A stretch of DNA of 64,000 nt. Origin: Alphaproteobacteria bacterium. Lineage in GTDB: Bacteria > Pseudomonadota > Alphaproteobacteria > JACAEB01. A program made the position numbers and the translations under genes. The notes beneath the pieces are model-generated. The model did not search any database. It was not told the DNA's origin and was given only the letters and a program-made list of their open reading frames with translations. Positions 1 through 9,876 of the stretch are shown piece after piece (the first letter of the stretch is position 1; each line of letters opens with the position of its first letter). Where the stretch lies: assembly GCA_024236075.1 (NCBI GenBank), contig JACKLE010000006.1, positions 58,253 to 122,252 on the forward strand, read 5' to 3'.

Positions 1-1781
1 ATCTCCTGCGCATGGTTCCGGGCCTCGAGGTGGCGTCCCTCGACGGAAACAAGTGGGCCGTGAGCGCGCGGGGCTCGAACGAGCGCTTCGCGCGACGCCT
101 TCTCGTCCTTCAGGACGGCCGCACCCTCTACTCGCCGCTCTATTCGGGAGTCTTCTGGGATTCCTCCGATCTCGTCCTCGACAACATTTCGCGCATCGAG
201 GTGATCCGTGGCCCGGGGGCCAGCATCTGGGGCGCGAATGCGGTCAACGGCGTCGTCAACGTCATCACGAAATCGGCGGCCGAGACGAAGGGCGTCTATG
301 CCAAGGCCGAGGCGAGCGACCACGGCGACCAGATCTATTCCGCCCGCTATGGCGCCGCGCATGGCGACCTCGTGGACTACAACCTCTCCATGAAGTTCCG
401 CACCCATCCCGATTCCGACGCGACGGCCAATGCGAACGATGCCTGGCAGGCGTTCCGCTTCTCCGCGCGGACGGACTGGAAGCTGCCGGACGGCGGCAAG
501 CTGACGGTTTCCGGCGGCTTCCTCGACGGCACGGTCGAGACGCGCCGGCCGGTCGTGCTCCTCGCGCCTCCATATGCCTCGGTGGTGAATTCCGAGGACA
601 ACGTTCTCGGCGGCCATCTTCTCGCCCGCTGGGAGGCGCCGAAATCCGACCGGATGGGCTGGTCGGTCCAGGGATTCTGGGAAAAGACCTCGCGCGAATA
701 TCTCGACGGCGAGCTGAACTACGACGTCTTCGACGTGGAGCTACAATCGGCATTTCGCCTGACGGACTCCACGCAGGCCGTTATGGGCGCCGGCTACCGG
801 ATCGTTTTCGACGAGGTCGCCGGGTCGAGCTCGCTCATGATTCGCGACTACAACGCCGAGCGAGATCTCATCAGCGCCTTCGTGCAGATCGACCAGGGTC
901 TCTTCTCGAACGGAACGAGGCTCATCCTCGGCACCAAGATCGAAAACAACGACTTCACCGGCACGGAGATTCAGCCTACGGCGCGCCTCATGGTTCCCGT
1001 CGGCCGCTTCAATCTTTGGGCGGGCGTCTCGCGCGCCGTCCGCACGCCCTCGCGCGGCGAGCTTGACGCGATCACGCCGCTCGCGGTGGTACCTCCGGGC
1101 ACGCCCCAAAACCCCGGATTCCTGCCGCTGCTCGTCGAGTTCGAGGGCGCTGCCGCGCTGGATTCCGAGGTTCTGACCGCCTACGAGGCGGGCGTGCGCG
1201 GACGGCTCACGGACGAGATCTGGATCGACGCCACCGCATTCCTCAACGAGTACAACGATACGGTCGACGGACAGCTCGGCGCGAACCGCGTCGATCTCCT
1301 CGCGGCGATTCCGCACGTGGTGCAGCCGATCAATCTCACCAATTCCGGCGGCCTCGAGGTCAAGGGCTTCGAGGTGGTGCTCGATTGGGAGCCGACGAGC
1401 GCGCTCGGTCTTCGCGGCTTCTACGGCTATCTCGACGAAAACCGCGACACGGCCAGCCTGGCGATTCTCCAGGGAGCCGCGCGGGGCGGCAACGACGCGC
1501 CCATCCACCAGGCCGGGCTGCGCGTCAGCGCCCGGCTCGCCGACGGCGTCGACTTCACCGCGATGTCGAAATATGTCGGCGAAATCGAGGGCCAAAATCT
1601 CAAGGACTATGTCGACCTCGACCTTAAGCTCGCCTGGCGCGTTTGCGAGAGGGCGACCGTCTCGATCACGGGCAACAATCTCATCGACGCGCCGCGCACC
1701 GAGTTCCGCAGCTCCGATTTGCCGCTCTTCGAGACGGAGGTCGAACGGTCGGTATTCGGCGGAATCGAAGTCCGGTTCTAG
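1..1781 (+). CDS. TonB-dependent outer-membrane receptor, 5'-truncated by window edge
   Basis: The reading frame is open to the first base, so the signal peptide and start of the plug domain lie outside the window; the ATG at 12 is internal. The visible N-terminus is classic plug sequence (LRMVPGLEV, RRLLVLQDGRTLY, RIEVIRGPGASIWGANAVNG, then VNVITKSA), followed by a long beta-barrel region. The protein ends in phenylalanine (EVRF), the usual outer-membrane barrel signature. Receptors of this type import a ligand using TonB/ExbBD energy. The substrate is not evident. The next gene starts 4 bp after the stop and encodes a YfiR-like protein, a pairing often seen where the receptor feeds a signalling pathway. 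Confidence 0.93.
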   Translation, partial: LLRMVPGLEVASLDGNKWAVSARGSNERFARRLLVLQDGRTLYSPLYSGVFWDSSDLVLDNISRIEVIRGPGASIWGANAVNGVVNVITKSAAETKGVYAKAEASDHGDQIYSARYGAAHGDLVDYNLSMKFRTHPDSDATANANDAWQAFRFSARTDWKLPDGGKLTVSGGFLDGTVETRRPVVLLAPPYASVVNSEDNVLGGHLLARWEAPKSDRMGWSVQGFWEKTSREYLDGELNYDVFDVELQSAFRLTDSTQAVMGAGYRIVFDEVAGSSSLMIRDYNAERDLISAFVQIDQGLFSNGTRLILGTKIENNDFTGTEIQPTARLMVPVGRFNLWAGVSRAVRTPSRGELDAITPLAVVPPGTPQNPGFLPLLVEFEGAAALDSEVLTAYEAGVRGRLTDEIWIDATAFLNEYNDTVDGQLGANRVDLLAAIPHVVQPINLTNSGGLEVKGFEVVLDWEPTSALGLRGFYGYLDENRDTASLAILQGAARGGNDAPIHQAGLRVSARLADGVDFTAMSKYVGEIEGQNLKDYVDLDLKLAWRVCERATVSITGNNLIDAPRTEFRSSDLPLFETEVERSVFGGIEVRF

Positions 1782-1784
1782 CCC

Positions 1785-2369
1785 TTGCACGGCGCTGCCG
1801 GACATAAGCGCCTTGCCCCGGGGCTATCGGCCCTGGCTTGCCTCATGGCTTGCGCGTATCTCAGCCTCCTGCCGGCGCTCCTGTGCCGGCCGGCCGCGGC
1901 GGCGACGGACGAGTCGGTCGAGGAATATGCGCTCAAGGCCGCGTTCGCCTACAAGTTCACGAGCTTCGTCACCTGGCCGAAAAGCGCTGCGGCAAGCCCG
2001 AGCTTCGTCTTTTGCGTGCTTGGGGACGGGGTCCCGATCGAAGCCTTCCGCGCGCTCGAAGGACGCGAGGTCAAGGGGCGTGTCGTCCGCGTCCTGCCTG
2101 TGACGGCGAGCTCGGTCGGCGATTCGGGCTGCGCCTTGCTCTTCGCCGCGGGATCGAAATCGGAGGCCTGGCCAAGCCTCCTCGCGCATCTTGCCGGCAG
2201 AGGCATACTGACGGTCGGAGAAGATGAATCCTTCGTTGCAGCAGGGGGCATGATTGCCCTGCTCCCGGTAGGCAATAAGTTACGCTTTGAAGTTAATCTT
2301 AGAGTTGCACAGGCAGAGGGGTTCGAGGTCAGCTCGCAATTGCTCGGGCTCGCACAGGCAGTTTACTAG
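1785..2369 (+). CDS. YfiR family periplasmic protein (DUF4154)
   Basis: A small exported protein of about 194 residues. The core, with EEYALKAAFAYKFTSFVTWP near the N-terminus, a central FVFCVLGD and a late LLPVGNKLRFEVNL, matches the YfiR/DUF4154 pattern. YfiR in Pseudomonas is a periplasmic repressor of a membrane cyclase; here the probable partner is the CHASE8-like sensor kinase encoded 18 bp downstream. The start is uncertain. TTG at 1785 gives a signal peptide with a basic n-region (HKR), while ATG at 1845 gives a shorter one. It sits 3 bp after the TonB receptor, so the three genes are probably one operon. Confidence 0.85.
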   Translation: MHGAAGHKRLAPGLSALACLMACAYLSLLPALLCRPAAAATDESVEEYALKAAFAYKFTSFVTWPKSAAASPSFVFCVLGDGVPIEAFRALEGREVKGRVVRVLPVTASSVGDSGCALLFAAGSKSEAWPSLLAHLAGRGILTVGEDESFVAAGGMIALLPVGNKLRFEVNLRVAQAEGFEVSSQLLGLAQAVY

Positions 2370-2387
2370 CCGGCTGGGGACGGCCCA

Positions 2388-4361
2388 ATGCTCGCGAGAC
2401 TAGCCAAGCTCCCGTTTCGGCTGAAGATTTTTCTGACCGTGGCGTCCGTGATCGTGCTGGCGCTCACCGCCACGGCGAGCGCCATGCTCATCCGCGAGAA
2501 CGCCTCCTATCGCAACGCCAAGTACAAGGAGCTTCAGGCGGTGGCCGACGTGCTCGCCGCCAACACCGCCGCCGCGGTGGTGTTCGAGGACGTGCAGGCG
2601 GCCGAGCAGACGCTGGCCGGCATCAGGTCCGTCGCCGACCTCGCCCACGGGGAAATTCGTCTCGCGAATGGCCGGACCTTCGTTCGCTTCGAGACGGCGC
2701 TGGCGAGCGACAAGAAGGACGGGCGCATGCATGTCAGCGCGCCGATCCGCGTCGACGGCCGGCCTATCGGCGCGGTCATTCTCGAGGCCGTCGACGACGA
2801 CCTCGACAAGATGCGCCTGGAAGGGGTCGTCATAGGCGGGTTCATCAGCCTCGTCGCGCTGATTCTTTCGCTCGTCCTGTCCTCCGTCTCGATCCGGATC
2901 GTCACCAAGCCCCTTAACGATGTCGCGACCGCCATGGTTCATGCGGGCCGCGAGAAGGACTACACGGCGCGCCTCGCGCGCACCACGAACGACGAGATCG
3001 GCCTGCTCGTCGACAGCTTCAACTCCATGCTTGCCGAGGTCAAGGATCGCGACGAGGAGCTTCGCCTCCACAAGATCAATCTGGAGCACACCGTCGAGCA
3101 GCGCACCAAGGAGCTGCGCGAAGCGGTCGATGCGCTCGTCCTCGCCAAGGACAAGGCCGAGGCCGCAAGCATCGCGAAGTCGCAGTTCCTGGCGAGCATG
3201 AGCCACGAGATCCGTACACCGATGAACGGCGTGATGGGGATGGCCGAGCTCCTCCTGCGCATGCCGCTCGAGCCGGACGTGAAGCGCCAGGTCGGCACGA
3301 TTCACGAATGCGCGGTCACGCTCATCACGATCATCAACGAGATCATGGATTTCTCGAAGATCGAGGCGGGCCAGCTCGAGCTCGAGCGCATCGCCTTCAG
3401 CCTGCGCGCCACCTGCGACTATGTCTACAGCCTCTTCCACGAGACCGCGAAAGGCAAGGGCCTCGATCTCACGGTCGAAGTGGCCGCCGACGCCTACGAC
3501 GATCTCATCGGCGATCCGACGCGGCTCCGCCAGATCATGATCAACCTCACCCAGAACGCGATCAAGTTCACGAACGAAGGCGCCGTGACGATCCGCGTCT
3601 GGGACGAAGCTCCGGAGAAGGACGGCGCGCGCGGGCGGCGGCACACGAGCGAGCTGCGCATCGCGATTTGCGACACGGGCATCGGCATTCCGCAAGCCAA
3701 GCTCTCGGAGATCTTCAGCGCCTTCACGCAGGTCGACCAGTCGACGACGCGCAAATTTGGCGGCACCGGGCTCGGCCTCACCATCGTGCGCCGCCTGGCC
3801 CAGGCGATGGGCGGCGATGTGAGCGTCGAAAGCGAGGAGGGCGTGGGCAGCACCTTTACGGTGGCCATTCCCTTCGCGCGCGGCGTGAAGCGGCAGGCGA
3901 GCGAGGAGCGCGCCTCCGCGCCCACGATCGGAGGCATACGCCGCGAATTCGTCGGAACGAAGGTGCTCGTCGTCGAGGACAACGCGATCAACTATTCCTA
4001 CGTCAGCGCCTGCCTCACCGAGTTCGGCTGCACGTTCGAATGGGCGAAGAACGGTCAGATCGCGCTCGATATGCTTGAGGCGGACGAGTTCGATATCGTG
4101 CTCATGGATGGCAGCATGCCGGTCATGGACGGCTATGAGGCCAGCCGCGCGCTGCGCGAGCGCGGCGATCTCGGCCGCGACGGCGAGCGCCTCGTCATCG
4201 TCGCCCTGACCGCTCACGCGACGGGCGCCGATGCGCTGAAGAGCATCGAGGTCGGAATGGACGACTACATTTCCAAGCCCTTCACGGTGGAGCTGCTCGC
4301 CGGCGTCTTGCGCAAATGGGCGAAGGCCAAGAGCGAAGACCAGGCGCGCGCGGCGAGCTGA
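2388..4361 (+). CDS. Hybrid sensor histidine kinase with receiver domain
   Basis: 657 residues. A first membrane segment at about residues 12-32 is followed by a periplasmic region resembling the CHASE8/YfiN sensor (KYKELQAVADVLAANTAAAV), a second membrane segment near residues 145-168, and a HAMP linker. A HisKA domain carries the H-box FLASMSHEIRTPMNG (phospho-acceptor His273). The HATPase domain shows N, G1 (DTGIGIP) and G2 (GGTGLGL) boxes. The C-terminal receiver has VLVVEDN and the phospho-acceptor Asp574 in VLMDGSMPVMDG. It lies directly after the YfiR-like gene, so control by that periplasmic protein is likely (inference). No DNA-binding output domain is present, so signalling must pass to another protein. 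Confidence 0.93.
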   Translation: MLARLAKLPFRLKIFLTVASVIVLALTATASAMLIRENASYRNAKYKELQAVADVLAANTAAAVVFEDVQAAEQTLAGIRSVADLAHGEIRLANGRTFVRFETALASDKKDGRMHVSAPIRVDGRPIGAVILEAVDDDLDKMRLEGVVIGGFISLVALILSLVLSSVSIRIVTKPLNDVATAMVHAGREKDYTARLARTTNDEIGLLVDSFNSMLAEVKDRDEELRLHKINLEHTVEQRTKELREAVDALVLAKDKAEAASIAKSQFLASMSHEIRTPMNGVMGMAELLLRMPLEPDVKRQVGTIHECAVTLITIINEIMDFSKIEAGQLELERIAFSLRATCDYVYSLFHETAKGKGLDLTVEVAADAYDDLIGDPTRLRQIMINLTQNAIKFTNEGAVTIRVWDEAPEKDGARGRRHTSELRIAICDTGIGIPQAKLSEIFSAFTQVDQSTTRKFGGTGLGLTIVRRLAQAMGGDVSVESEEGVGSTFTVAIPFARGVKRQASEERASAPTIGGIRREFVGTKVLVVEDNAINYSYVSACLTEFGCTFEWAKNGQIALDMLEADEFDIVLMDGSMPVMDGYEASRALRERGDLGRDGERLVIVALTAHATGADALKSIEVGMDDYISKPFTVELLAGVLRKWAKAKSEDQARAAS

Positions 4362-4372
4362 GTCTCGTTCGA

Positions 4373-7300
4373 CTACTCGTCGCCGAGCGCGAGAAGGTCC
4401 CTGCTGCCGCCCAGCGCCATGAGATTTTCGCTCAGTACACGCTCCACGGCGAAGCGGGTCAGGTAGTGCGGCCCGCCCGCCTTGGGGCCGGTGCCCGATA
4501 GCCCCTCGCCCCCGAAGGGCTGGCTTCCGACGGCTGCGCCGACCATGTGGCGGTTCACGTAGGCATTGCCCGCGCGCACGCCGGCCAGAGCCTCCTCGAC
4601 GGCGGCACCGATGCGGCTCTGCAGACCGAAGGTGAGCCCGAATCCCAATGCGTTCAGCTCGTCGACCGCGGCGGCGAAGCCTTCCGCCCGAATGCGCCGC
4701 ACGTGCAGGATGGGCCCGAAGACCTCGCCGCCGATCTCGGAGAGCCTGTCGATCTCGACGAGGTGCGGGGCGAAGAAATGCCCTTGGTCAGGCACGCCGA
4801 TGCGAGCGGCGCGCACGCGATGGCCGCTCTCCTGCATACGGATGATATGCGCCTCGAGCCGTCCGCGCGCCGCCGCGTCGATGATCGGACCGATGTCGCT
4901 GTCGCAGGCGCGGGGATCGCAGAGCACGAGCGCGTCCATCGCGCCGCCTAGGAGCGCTAGGAGATCGTTCGCGATCTCCTCCTGGACCATCAGGACACGC
5001 AGCGAGGAGCAGCGCTGGCCCGCCGAGAGGAAGGCGGAGCGCACCACGTCGTCGACGACCTGCTCGGGCACGGCGGTCGAATCGACGAGCATGGCGTTGA
5101 GCCCGCCCGTCTCTGCGATGAACGGCACGATCGGGCCGTCGCGCGCTGCGAGCGCCCGGTTGATGGCTCGCGCGGTCTCGGTCGAGCCCGTGAACGCGAC
5201 GCCGGCGATGCGCGGCTCGGCGACGAGGCGCGCGCCGACGCTCTCCCCGCGTCCGGGAAGGAAGGCAAGCGCGTCGCGCGGCACGCCCGCCGCGTGGAAA
5301 TGCGCGACCGCTTCGGCCGCGACGAAGGGCGTTTCTTCCGCCGGCTTGGCGAGGACGCAATTCCCGGCGGCGAGCGCCGCCGCGACCTGGCCCGTGAAGA
5401 TCGCGAGCGGAAAGTTCCAGGGGCTGATGCAGGCAAAGACGCCGCGGCCGTGAAGGCCGAGGCGGTTCGCCTCGCCGCTCGGACCGGGAAGACGGGCCGG
5501 CGCCGCGAAATCGGCGCGCGCGCGCGCCGCGTAGTACCGGCAGAAGTCGACGGCCTCGCGGACTTCGCTCTCGGCATCGCCGATCGTCCGCCCGCCCTCG
5601 CGTATGATGAGGGCCATGAGGGGCAGCTTGTCGGCCTCGAGCCGCGCGGCGACGGCCTCGAGCAGACCCGCGCGGCGCTCGCCGCCGAGCCTGTCCCAGG
5701 CCGGCTGCGCGGCGGCGGCTGCGGCGAGAGCCGACGCGATCTCCTCCCCGCCCGGCTCGGCGAGGACGCCGAGCACATCGTCCGGGCGCGCCGGGTTTCG
5801 GCTCTCGATCGAGGCTCCCTTGCCGGCGGCGCCGCCCCGCACGCGGCCCGCCTCGGCGTCGCAGGCCGCCGCTATCCTCGCCAGGACGCGGCGGTCGGCG
5901 AGATCGAGGCCGGAGGAATTCTCGCGCTCCTCGCCGTAGAGGGCGGACGGCGCGCGGATCGCGGGATGCGGGAAGGGCCGCAGCGCCGCGAGCGCGGTTG
6001 CCGGGTCGCGCGCGAGCAGCTCGGGCGGCGCCTCGGCATCGAGGAAGCGGTTGACGAAGGAGGTGTTCGCGCCGTTCTCGAGCAGCCGGCGCACCAGATA
6101 GGCGAGGAGGTCGCGATGGCCGCCTACCGGCGCGTAGACGCGCGTCGCAGGCATGGAGGCAACGAGCTCGTGCGCGGCGGCGTGGACGCGCTCTCCCATG
6201 CCGTAGAGGCGCTGGAACTCGAAGTCGCGGCGCGGTCCCGCGAGCGCCATGACGGCGGCGATCGTATGGGCGTTGTGCGTCGCGAACTGGGGAAAGAGGG
6301 CCGAGCCGGCCCGGAACATGTCGCGTGCACAGACGAGATAGCTGAGATCGGTGGCCGCCTTCCGCGTGAAGACGGGAAATCCCGGAAGTCCGCGCTCCTG
6401 CGCGCGCTTGATTTCGCTGTCCCAGTAGGCGCCCTTGACGAGGCGAACGCCGAACCGGCGCCCGCCGGCGCGCGCGAGCTCGCCGGTCCATGCGACGACG
6501 GCGCGCGCGCGCTTGCCATAGGCCTGCACCGCGAGGCCGAGTCCCTCCCAGGAGCCGAGGCCGGGCTCGCCGGCAAGGCGCCTGAAGAGGCTGAGCGAGA
6601 GCTCCAGCCGGTCGGCTTCCTCCGCGTCGACGGTGAGGGCGAGCCCGCGCGTCGCGGCGCCCTCGCAAAGGGCGAGCAGGCGGGGATAGAGCTCGGCATG
6701 AACCAGCTCCGCATGCGCGACGTCGTAGCGCGGATGGAGCGCGGAGAGCTTCACCGAGATGCCGTTGCCCTCGGCCGTCTCGCCGACATGCCCGTCGCCG
6801 AGAGCGGCGATGGCATGCTCGTAGGCCGCCGCATAGCGCTCGGCGCTCGCCCGGTCGCGGGCCCCTTCGCCGAGCATGTCGAACGAGAAGCGCGCGCCGG
6901 CGGGAGCGTTCCGCGCCCGGCTCAGCGCCTCCTCGATGGTGCGGCCCATGACGAATTCGCCTGCGAGAATGCGCATCGCGGAAACGAGCGCCGCGCGCAC
7001 GAGAGGCTCGCCGCCGCGCGCGGCCACGCGGCGCAGGAGCCCGAGCGGCTCGGAGCCGGAATCCTCGCCCAGCTCGACGATGCGTCCCGTGAGCATCAGC
7101 CCGTAGGTCGCCGCGTTGACGAGAAGCGAGTGCGAGCGCCCCAGATGCTCCTCCCACGCGCCGTGCGCGACCTTGTCGGCTATGAGCGCGTCGGCGGTCG
7201 CGGCGTCGGGCACGCGCAGCAGCGCTTCCGCGAGGCACATGAGCGCCACGCCTTCCGCGTCGGTGAGGCCGAATGCGCCGAGAAAGGCATCGAGGAGGCT

Positions 7301-7510
7301 GTGCTCGCCCGCACGGGCGCGCGCCGCCCCGATGAGGCGAGCGGCCTCGGCCGTCGCCCTCTCGCCCAGCTCGCCGGCGAGCGGCGCCTCGGCGAGAAGG
7401 CGCGGCACCAGGCTTTCCTCGCTCTCGAACGCGTCCGCGTCCAGCTTCGGCCAGGACGCGTCCACGAGCGCGGCAAGCTCGGCCGCGGATGGGGATCTCC
7501 GGCGAGCCAT
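4373..7510 (-). CDS. putA: Bifunctional proline dehydrogenase / L-glutamate gamma-semialdehyde dehydrogenase
   Basis: About 1045 residues. The N-terminal half is a proline dehydrogenase (RLVKGAYWDSEIKRA, FATHNAHTIA, QRLYGMGERV, RVYAPVGGHRDLLAYLVRRL). The C-terminal half is an aldehyde dehydrogenase with FTGSTETAR and the catalytic Cys834 in SAGQRCSS. Together they oxidise proline to glutamate with substrate channelling. There is no ribbon-helix-helix domain, so this is a short PutA that cannot repress its own gene. I place the start at the ATG at 7510 because a GGAAGGTGAGG ribosome site precedes it; a longer reading frame runs to 7597. It is divergent from the guanidine-hydrolase/rocD operon, linking arginine, ornithine and proline breakdown. 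Confidence 0.96.
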   Translation of the reverse strand: MARRRSPSAAELAALVDASWPKLDADAFESEESLVPRLLAEAPLAGELGERATAEAARLIGAARARAGEHSLLDAFLGAFGLTDAEGVALMCLAEALLRVPDAATADALIADKVAHGAWEEHLGRSHSLLVNAATYGLMLTGRIVELGEDSGSEPLGLLRRVAARGGEPLVRAALVSAMRILAGEFVMGRTIEEALSRARNAPAGARFSFDMLGEGARDRASAERYAAAYEHAIAALGDGHVGETAEGNGISVKLSALHPRYDVAHAELVHAELYPRLLALCEGAATRGLALTVDAEEADRLELSLSLFRRLAGEPGLGSWEGLGLAVQAYGKRARAVVAWTGELARAGGRRFGVRLVKGAYWDSEIKRAQERGLPGFPVFTRKAATDLSYLVCARDMFRAGSALFPQFATHNAHTIAAVMALAGPRRDFEFQRLYGMGERVHAAAHELVASMPATRVYAPVGGHRDLLAYLVRRLLENGANTSFVNRFLDAEAPPELLARDPATALAALRPFPHPAIRAPSALYGEERENSSGLDLADRRVLARIAAACDAEAGRVRGGAAGKGASIESRNPARPDDVLGVLAEPGGEEIASALAAAAAAQPAWDRLGGERRAGLLEAVAARLEADKLPLMALIIREGGRTIGDAESEVREAVDFCRYYAARARADFAAPARLPGPSGEANRLGLHGRGVFACISPWNFPLAIFTGQVAAALAAGNCVLAKPAEETPFVAAEAVAHFHAAGVPRDALAFLPGRGESVGARLVAEPRIAGVAFTGSTETARAINRALAARDGPIVPFIAETGGLNAMLVDSTAVPEQVVDDVVRSAFLSAGQRCSSLRVLMVQEEIANDLLALLGGAMDALVLCDPRACDSDIGPIIDAAARGRLEAHIIRMQESGHRVRAARIGVPDQGHFFAPHLVEIDRLSEIGGEVFGPILHVRRIRAEGFAAAVDELNALGFGLTFGLQSRIGAAVEEALAGVRAGNAYVNRHMVGAAVGSQPFGGEGLSGTGPKAGGPHYLTRFAVERVLSENLMALGGSRDLLALGDE

Positions 7511-7674
7511 GCCCTCACCTTCCTCGCGCGAGACGGAATTCGGGAATCGACCCCGATCGCGCGGCATTCGAGCAGAGAATGGGATCGCGCGCCGCAATTT
7601 CCATGCTTGTCCTAAACCCGAAACACACGATCTTTCGTCAAGGCTTTCGTCTGCGCACAGCTAGAGGAGATGGG
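7511..7674. promoter_or_regulatory. Divergent promoter region between putA and the guanidine-hydrolase/rocD operon
   Basis: A 164-bp gap between two divergent starts, locally richer in A/T than the flanking genes around 7610-7640 (acacacgatctttcgtc). It must contain the 5' signals of both transcription units. Only the two ribosome sites, GGAAGGTGAGG for putA and AGAGGAGA for the rightward gene, are convincing. No clear operator was found. Confidence 0.5.
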
Positions 7675-8580
7675 ATGGCACACGCTCGACCGTCGGAACG
7701 CCCTTCGGGCCGTGCACCGCTCTTTCTCATGGCGAGCCCGCGCCATTTCGAGGTCGCCTACGCGATCAATCCCTGGATGCGGCCGGACATTTGGGCGGAC
7801 GACAAGGCGGGCCACGGGCGCGCCGCGGGCGCCGCCTTCGGCGCGCTCGAGGAAGGCCTCCTCGCCGCCGGCGGCGAGGTGCGGCTTGTCGACGGCGCGG
7901 CGGGCCTGCCCGATATGGTGTTCACGGCCAATGCGGCCGTCGTGCTCGACGGCCGCGCGCTCCTCGCGCGCTTTCGCCATCCCGAGCGGCGCGGCGAGGA
8001 GGCGGAGTTCGCGCGCCTGTTCGAGGGCTTCCGGCGGGAGGGGCTCTTGAGCGCCGTCGAGAGCCTTCCCGAAGGACTCTTTCAGGAGGGCGCGGGCGAC
8101 TGCGTGTGGGACGAGGCGCGCCAGCTCTTCTGGGGCGGATACGGCCCGCGATCGAGCCTCCAGTCCCATCGCGCCGTGGCGGGCTTCTTCGACCGCGAGG
8201 TCGTTTCGCTCGAGCTCGCGACGCAGCGCTACTACCATCTCGACGTCGCCCTGTCGGCCTTGCCGGGCGGCGAGGTTCTCTACTACCCGGCGGCCTTCGC
8301 GCCGGCCGCGCGCCATGCCATTGCCGATCGCGTTCCTCCGGACAGCCTTGTCGCGGTGGGCGAGCCGGAGGCCGCGGCCTTCGGGCTCAATATCGTCTGT
8401 GTGGGTCGCGATCTCGTCATGGCGCGCACGACGCCCCGGCTTCGGGCGATCCTCGCCGAGAGGGGCTACGCCGTGCGCGAGGTCGATCTCGATCCCTTCC
8501 TCCTTGCCGGCGGCGCGGCTTTTTGCCTGACCTTGCGCCTCGACCGGCGCTCCGGAGACGGAGAAAGGACGCCCGCATGA
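7675..8580 (+). CDS. Dimethylarginine dimethylaminohydrolase / arginine-modifying hydrolase family protein
   Basis: 301 residues of the guanidine-modifying enzyme superfamily (DDAH, arginine deiminase, arginine dihydrolase). Visible features are the opening [19 protein letters not shown], the acidic EGAGDCVWD, the YYHLD histidine and a C-terminal AAFCLT holding the probable nucleophile Cys284. ATG 7675 follows an AGAGGAGA ribosome site. The stop overlaps the rocD start as ATGA, indicating translational coupling to ornithine aminotransferase. That context suggests it feeds ornithine from arginine, or from a methylated or other arginine derivative. Whether it acts as deiminase, dihydrolase or DDAH cannot be decided from sequence. 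Confidence 0.85.
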   Translation: MAHARPSERPSGRAPLFLMASPRHFEVAYAINPWMRPDIWADDKAGHGRAAGAAFGALEEGLLAAGGEVRLVDGAAGLPDMVFTANAAVVLDGRALLARFRHPERRGEEAEFARLFEGFRREGLLSAVESLPEGLFQEGAGDCVWDEARQLFWGGYGPRSSLQSHRAVAGFFDREVVSLELATQRYYHLDVALSALPGGEVLYYPAAFAPAARHAIADRVPPDSLVAVGEPEAAAFGLNIVCVGRDLVMARTTPRLRAILAERGYAVREVDLDPFLLAGGAAFCLTLRLDRRSGDGERTPA

Positions 8581-9818
8581 GCCCCATCGCCACGCCGCCT
8601 TCGCCGGCGGCCGAGCTCATCGCCACGGAGCACGAGCTCGGCGCCCACAACTACAAGCCGCTCGACGTCATGCTGACCCGCGGCGAGGGCGTGTGGCTCT
8701 GGGACATCGACGGCAATCGCTATCTCGATTGCCTGGCCGGATATTCGGCCGTCAATCAGGGGCACTGCCATCCGCGCATCCTCAAGGCTCTGGTCGAGCA
8801 GGCCGGACGCCTGACGCTGACCTCGCGCGCCTTCCGCAACGATCGCCTGGCGCCCTTCTACGAGAAGCTCTCGGAGCTCACCGGCAGCCACAAGATCCTG
8901 CCCATGAACTCGGGCGCCGAAGCCGTCGAAAGCGCGATCAAATCCGTGCGCAAATGGGGCTACGAGGTGAAGGGCGTGCCGGAGGACGAAGCCGAAATCG
9001 TCGTCTGCGCCGACAATTTTCACGGCCGCACGATCGCCATCGTCGGCTTCTCGACCGATCCGTCCGCGCGGCGCCATTTCGGGCCGTTCGCGCCGGGATT
9101 CCGCGTCGTGCCCTTCGGCGACATCGCGGCGCTCGAGGCGGCGATCACGCCCAAGACCGTCGCCTTTCTCGTCGAGCCGATCCAGGGCGAGGCCGGCGTC
9201 ATCATTCCGCCGGCGGGCTATTTCGCCGCCGTGCGCGAGCTCTGCACGCGGAAGGGCGTCACGCTCATCCTCGACGAGATCCAGACCGGCCTCGGGCGAA
9301 CGGGCGAAATGCTGGCCGAGGAGCACGAGGGCATCGAGGCCGACGTGACGCTCGTGGGCAAGGCCCTGTCCGGCGGCTTCTATCCGATCTCGGCGGTGCT
9401 CTCGAACAGCGAGGTTCTCGGCGTGCTGCGGCCCGGCGAGCACGGCTCGACCTTCGGCGGCAATCCGCTCGCCTGCGCCATCGCGGTCGCCGCGCTCGAC
9501 GTGCTCGTGGAGGAGGATCTCATCGGCAATGCGGCCCGCCTCGGGCCCTACGTCCTGGAGGCGCTCAAGGCGCTCCCAAAATCTGTCGTGAACCGGGTGC
9601 GCGGGCGGGGGCTGATGATTGCGCTCGACATCGAGCCCGCGGCCGGCTCGGCCCGCCAATATGCCGTGGCCCTGGCGCGCGAGGGCCTGCTCTGCAAGGA
9701 AACGCACGGGCAGACGCTGCGCATCTCGCCGCCTCTCGTCATCACCAAGGACCAGGCCGATTGGGCCATCGAGCGTCTCGGGAAGGTCCTGTCGCGCGAG
9801 GCGGCCGCCGGCGCCTGA
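8577..9818 (+). CDS. rocD: Ornithine--oxo-acid aminotransferase
   Basis: 413 residues, a class III PLP aminotransferase of the usual ornithine aminotransferase length. Key motifs are the N-terminal [20 protein letters not shown], the PLP aspartate in [14 protein letters not shown], the Schiff-base Lys262 in [12 protein letters not shown], and [11 protein letters not shown]. It transfers the delta-amino group of ornithine to 2-oxoglutarate, giving glutamate semialdehyde, which the divergently encoded PutA can oxidise to glutamate. Its ATG overlaps the stop of the guanidine hydrolase by 4 bp, so the two are co-translated. Confidence 0.95.
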   Translation: MSPIATPPSPAAELIATEHELGAHNYKPLDVMLTRGEGVWLWDIDGNRYLDCLAGYSAVNQGHCHPRILKALVEQAGRLTLTSRAFRNDRLAPFYEKLSELTGSHKILPMNSGAEAVESAIKSVRKWGYEVKGVPEDEAEIVVCADNFHGRTIAIVGFSTDPSARRHFGPFAPGFRVVPFGDIAALEAAITPKTVAFLVEPIQGEAGVIIPPAGYFAAVRELCTRKGVTLILDEIQTGLGRTGEMLAEEHEGIEADVTLVGKALSGGFYPISAVLSNSEVLGVLRPGEHGSTFGGNPLACAIAVAALDVLVEEDLIGNAARLGPYVLEALKALPKSVVNRVRGRGLMIALDIEPAAGSARQYAVALAREGLLCKETHGQTLRISPPLVITKDQADWAIERLGKVLSREAAAGA

Positions 9819-9825
9819 AGCGAGC

Positions 9826-9855
9826 GGCCCCGGTGCGCGGGCGCGCACCGGGGCC
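9826..9855. terminator. Perfect GC-rich hairpin, probable bidirectional terminator
   Basis: Two 14-base arms, GGCCCCGGTGCGCG and its exact complement, are separated by GG. The real fold probably has an 11-12 bp stem with a slightly larger loop. It begins 8 bp after the rocD stop, and in the opposite direction 22 bp after the stop of the 29-codon ORF at 9877-9966. There is no strong U tract. Confidence 0.65.
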
Positions 9856-9876
9856 CATGTCACCTTGGAGCTTTCG

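Noticed and set aside
741..1805. 354-residue minus-strand frame inside the TonB receptor gene
   Set aside because: No domain, rich in Arg/Glu/Ala as expected from antisense GC-rich DNA.
5294..7615. 773-residue open frame antisense to putA
   Set aside because: Composition typical of a shadow frame, and putA on the opposite strand has all expected motifs.
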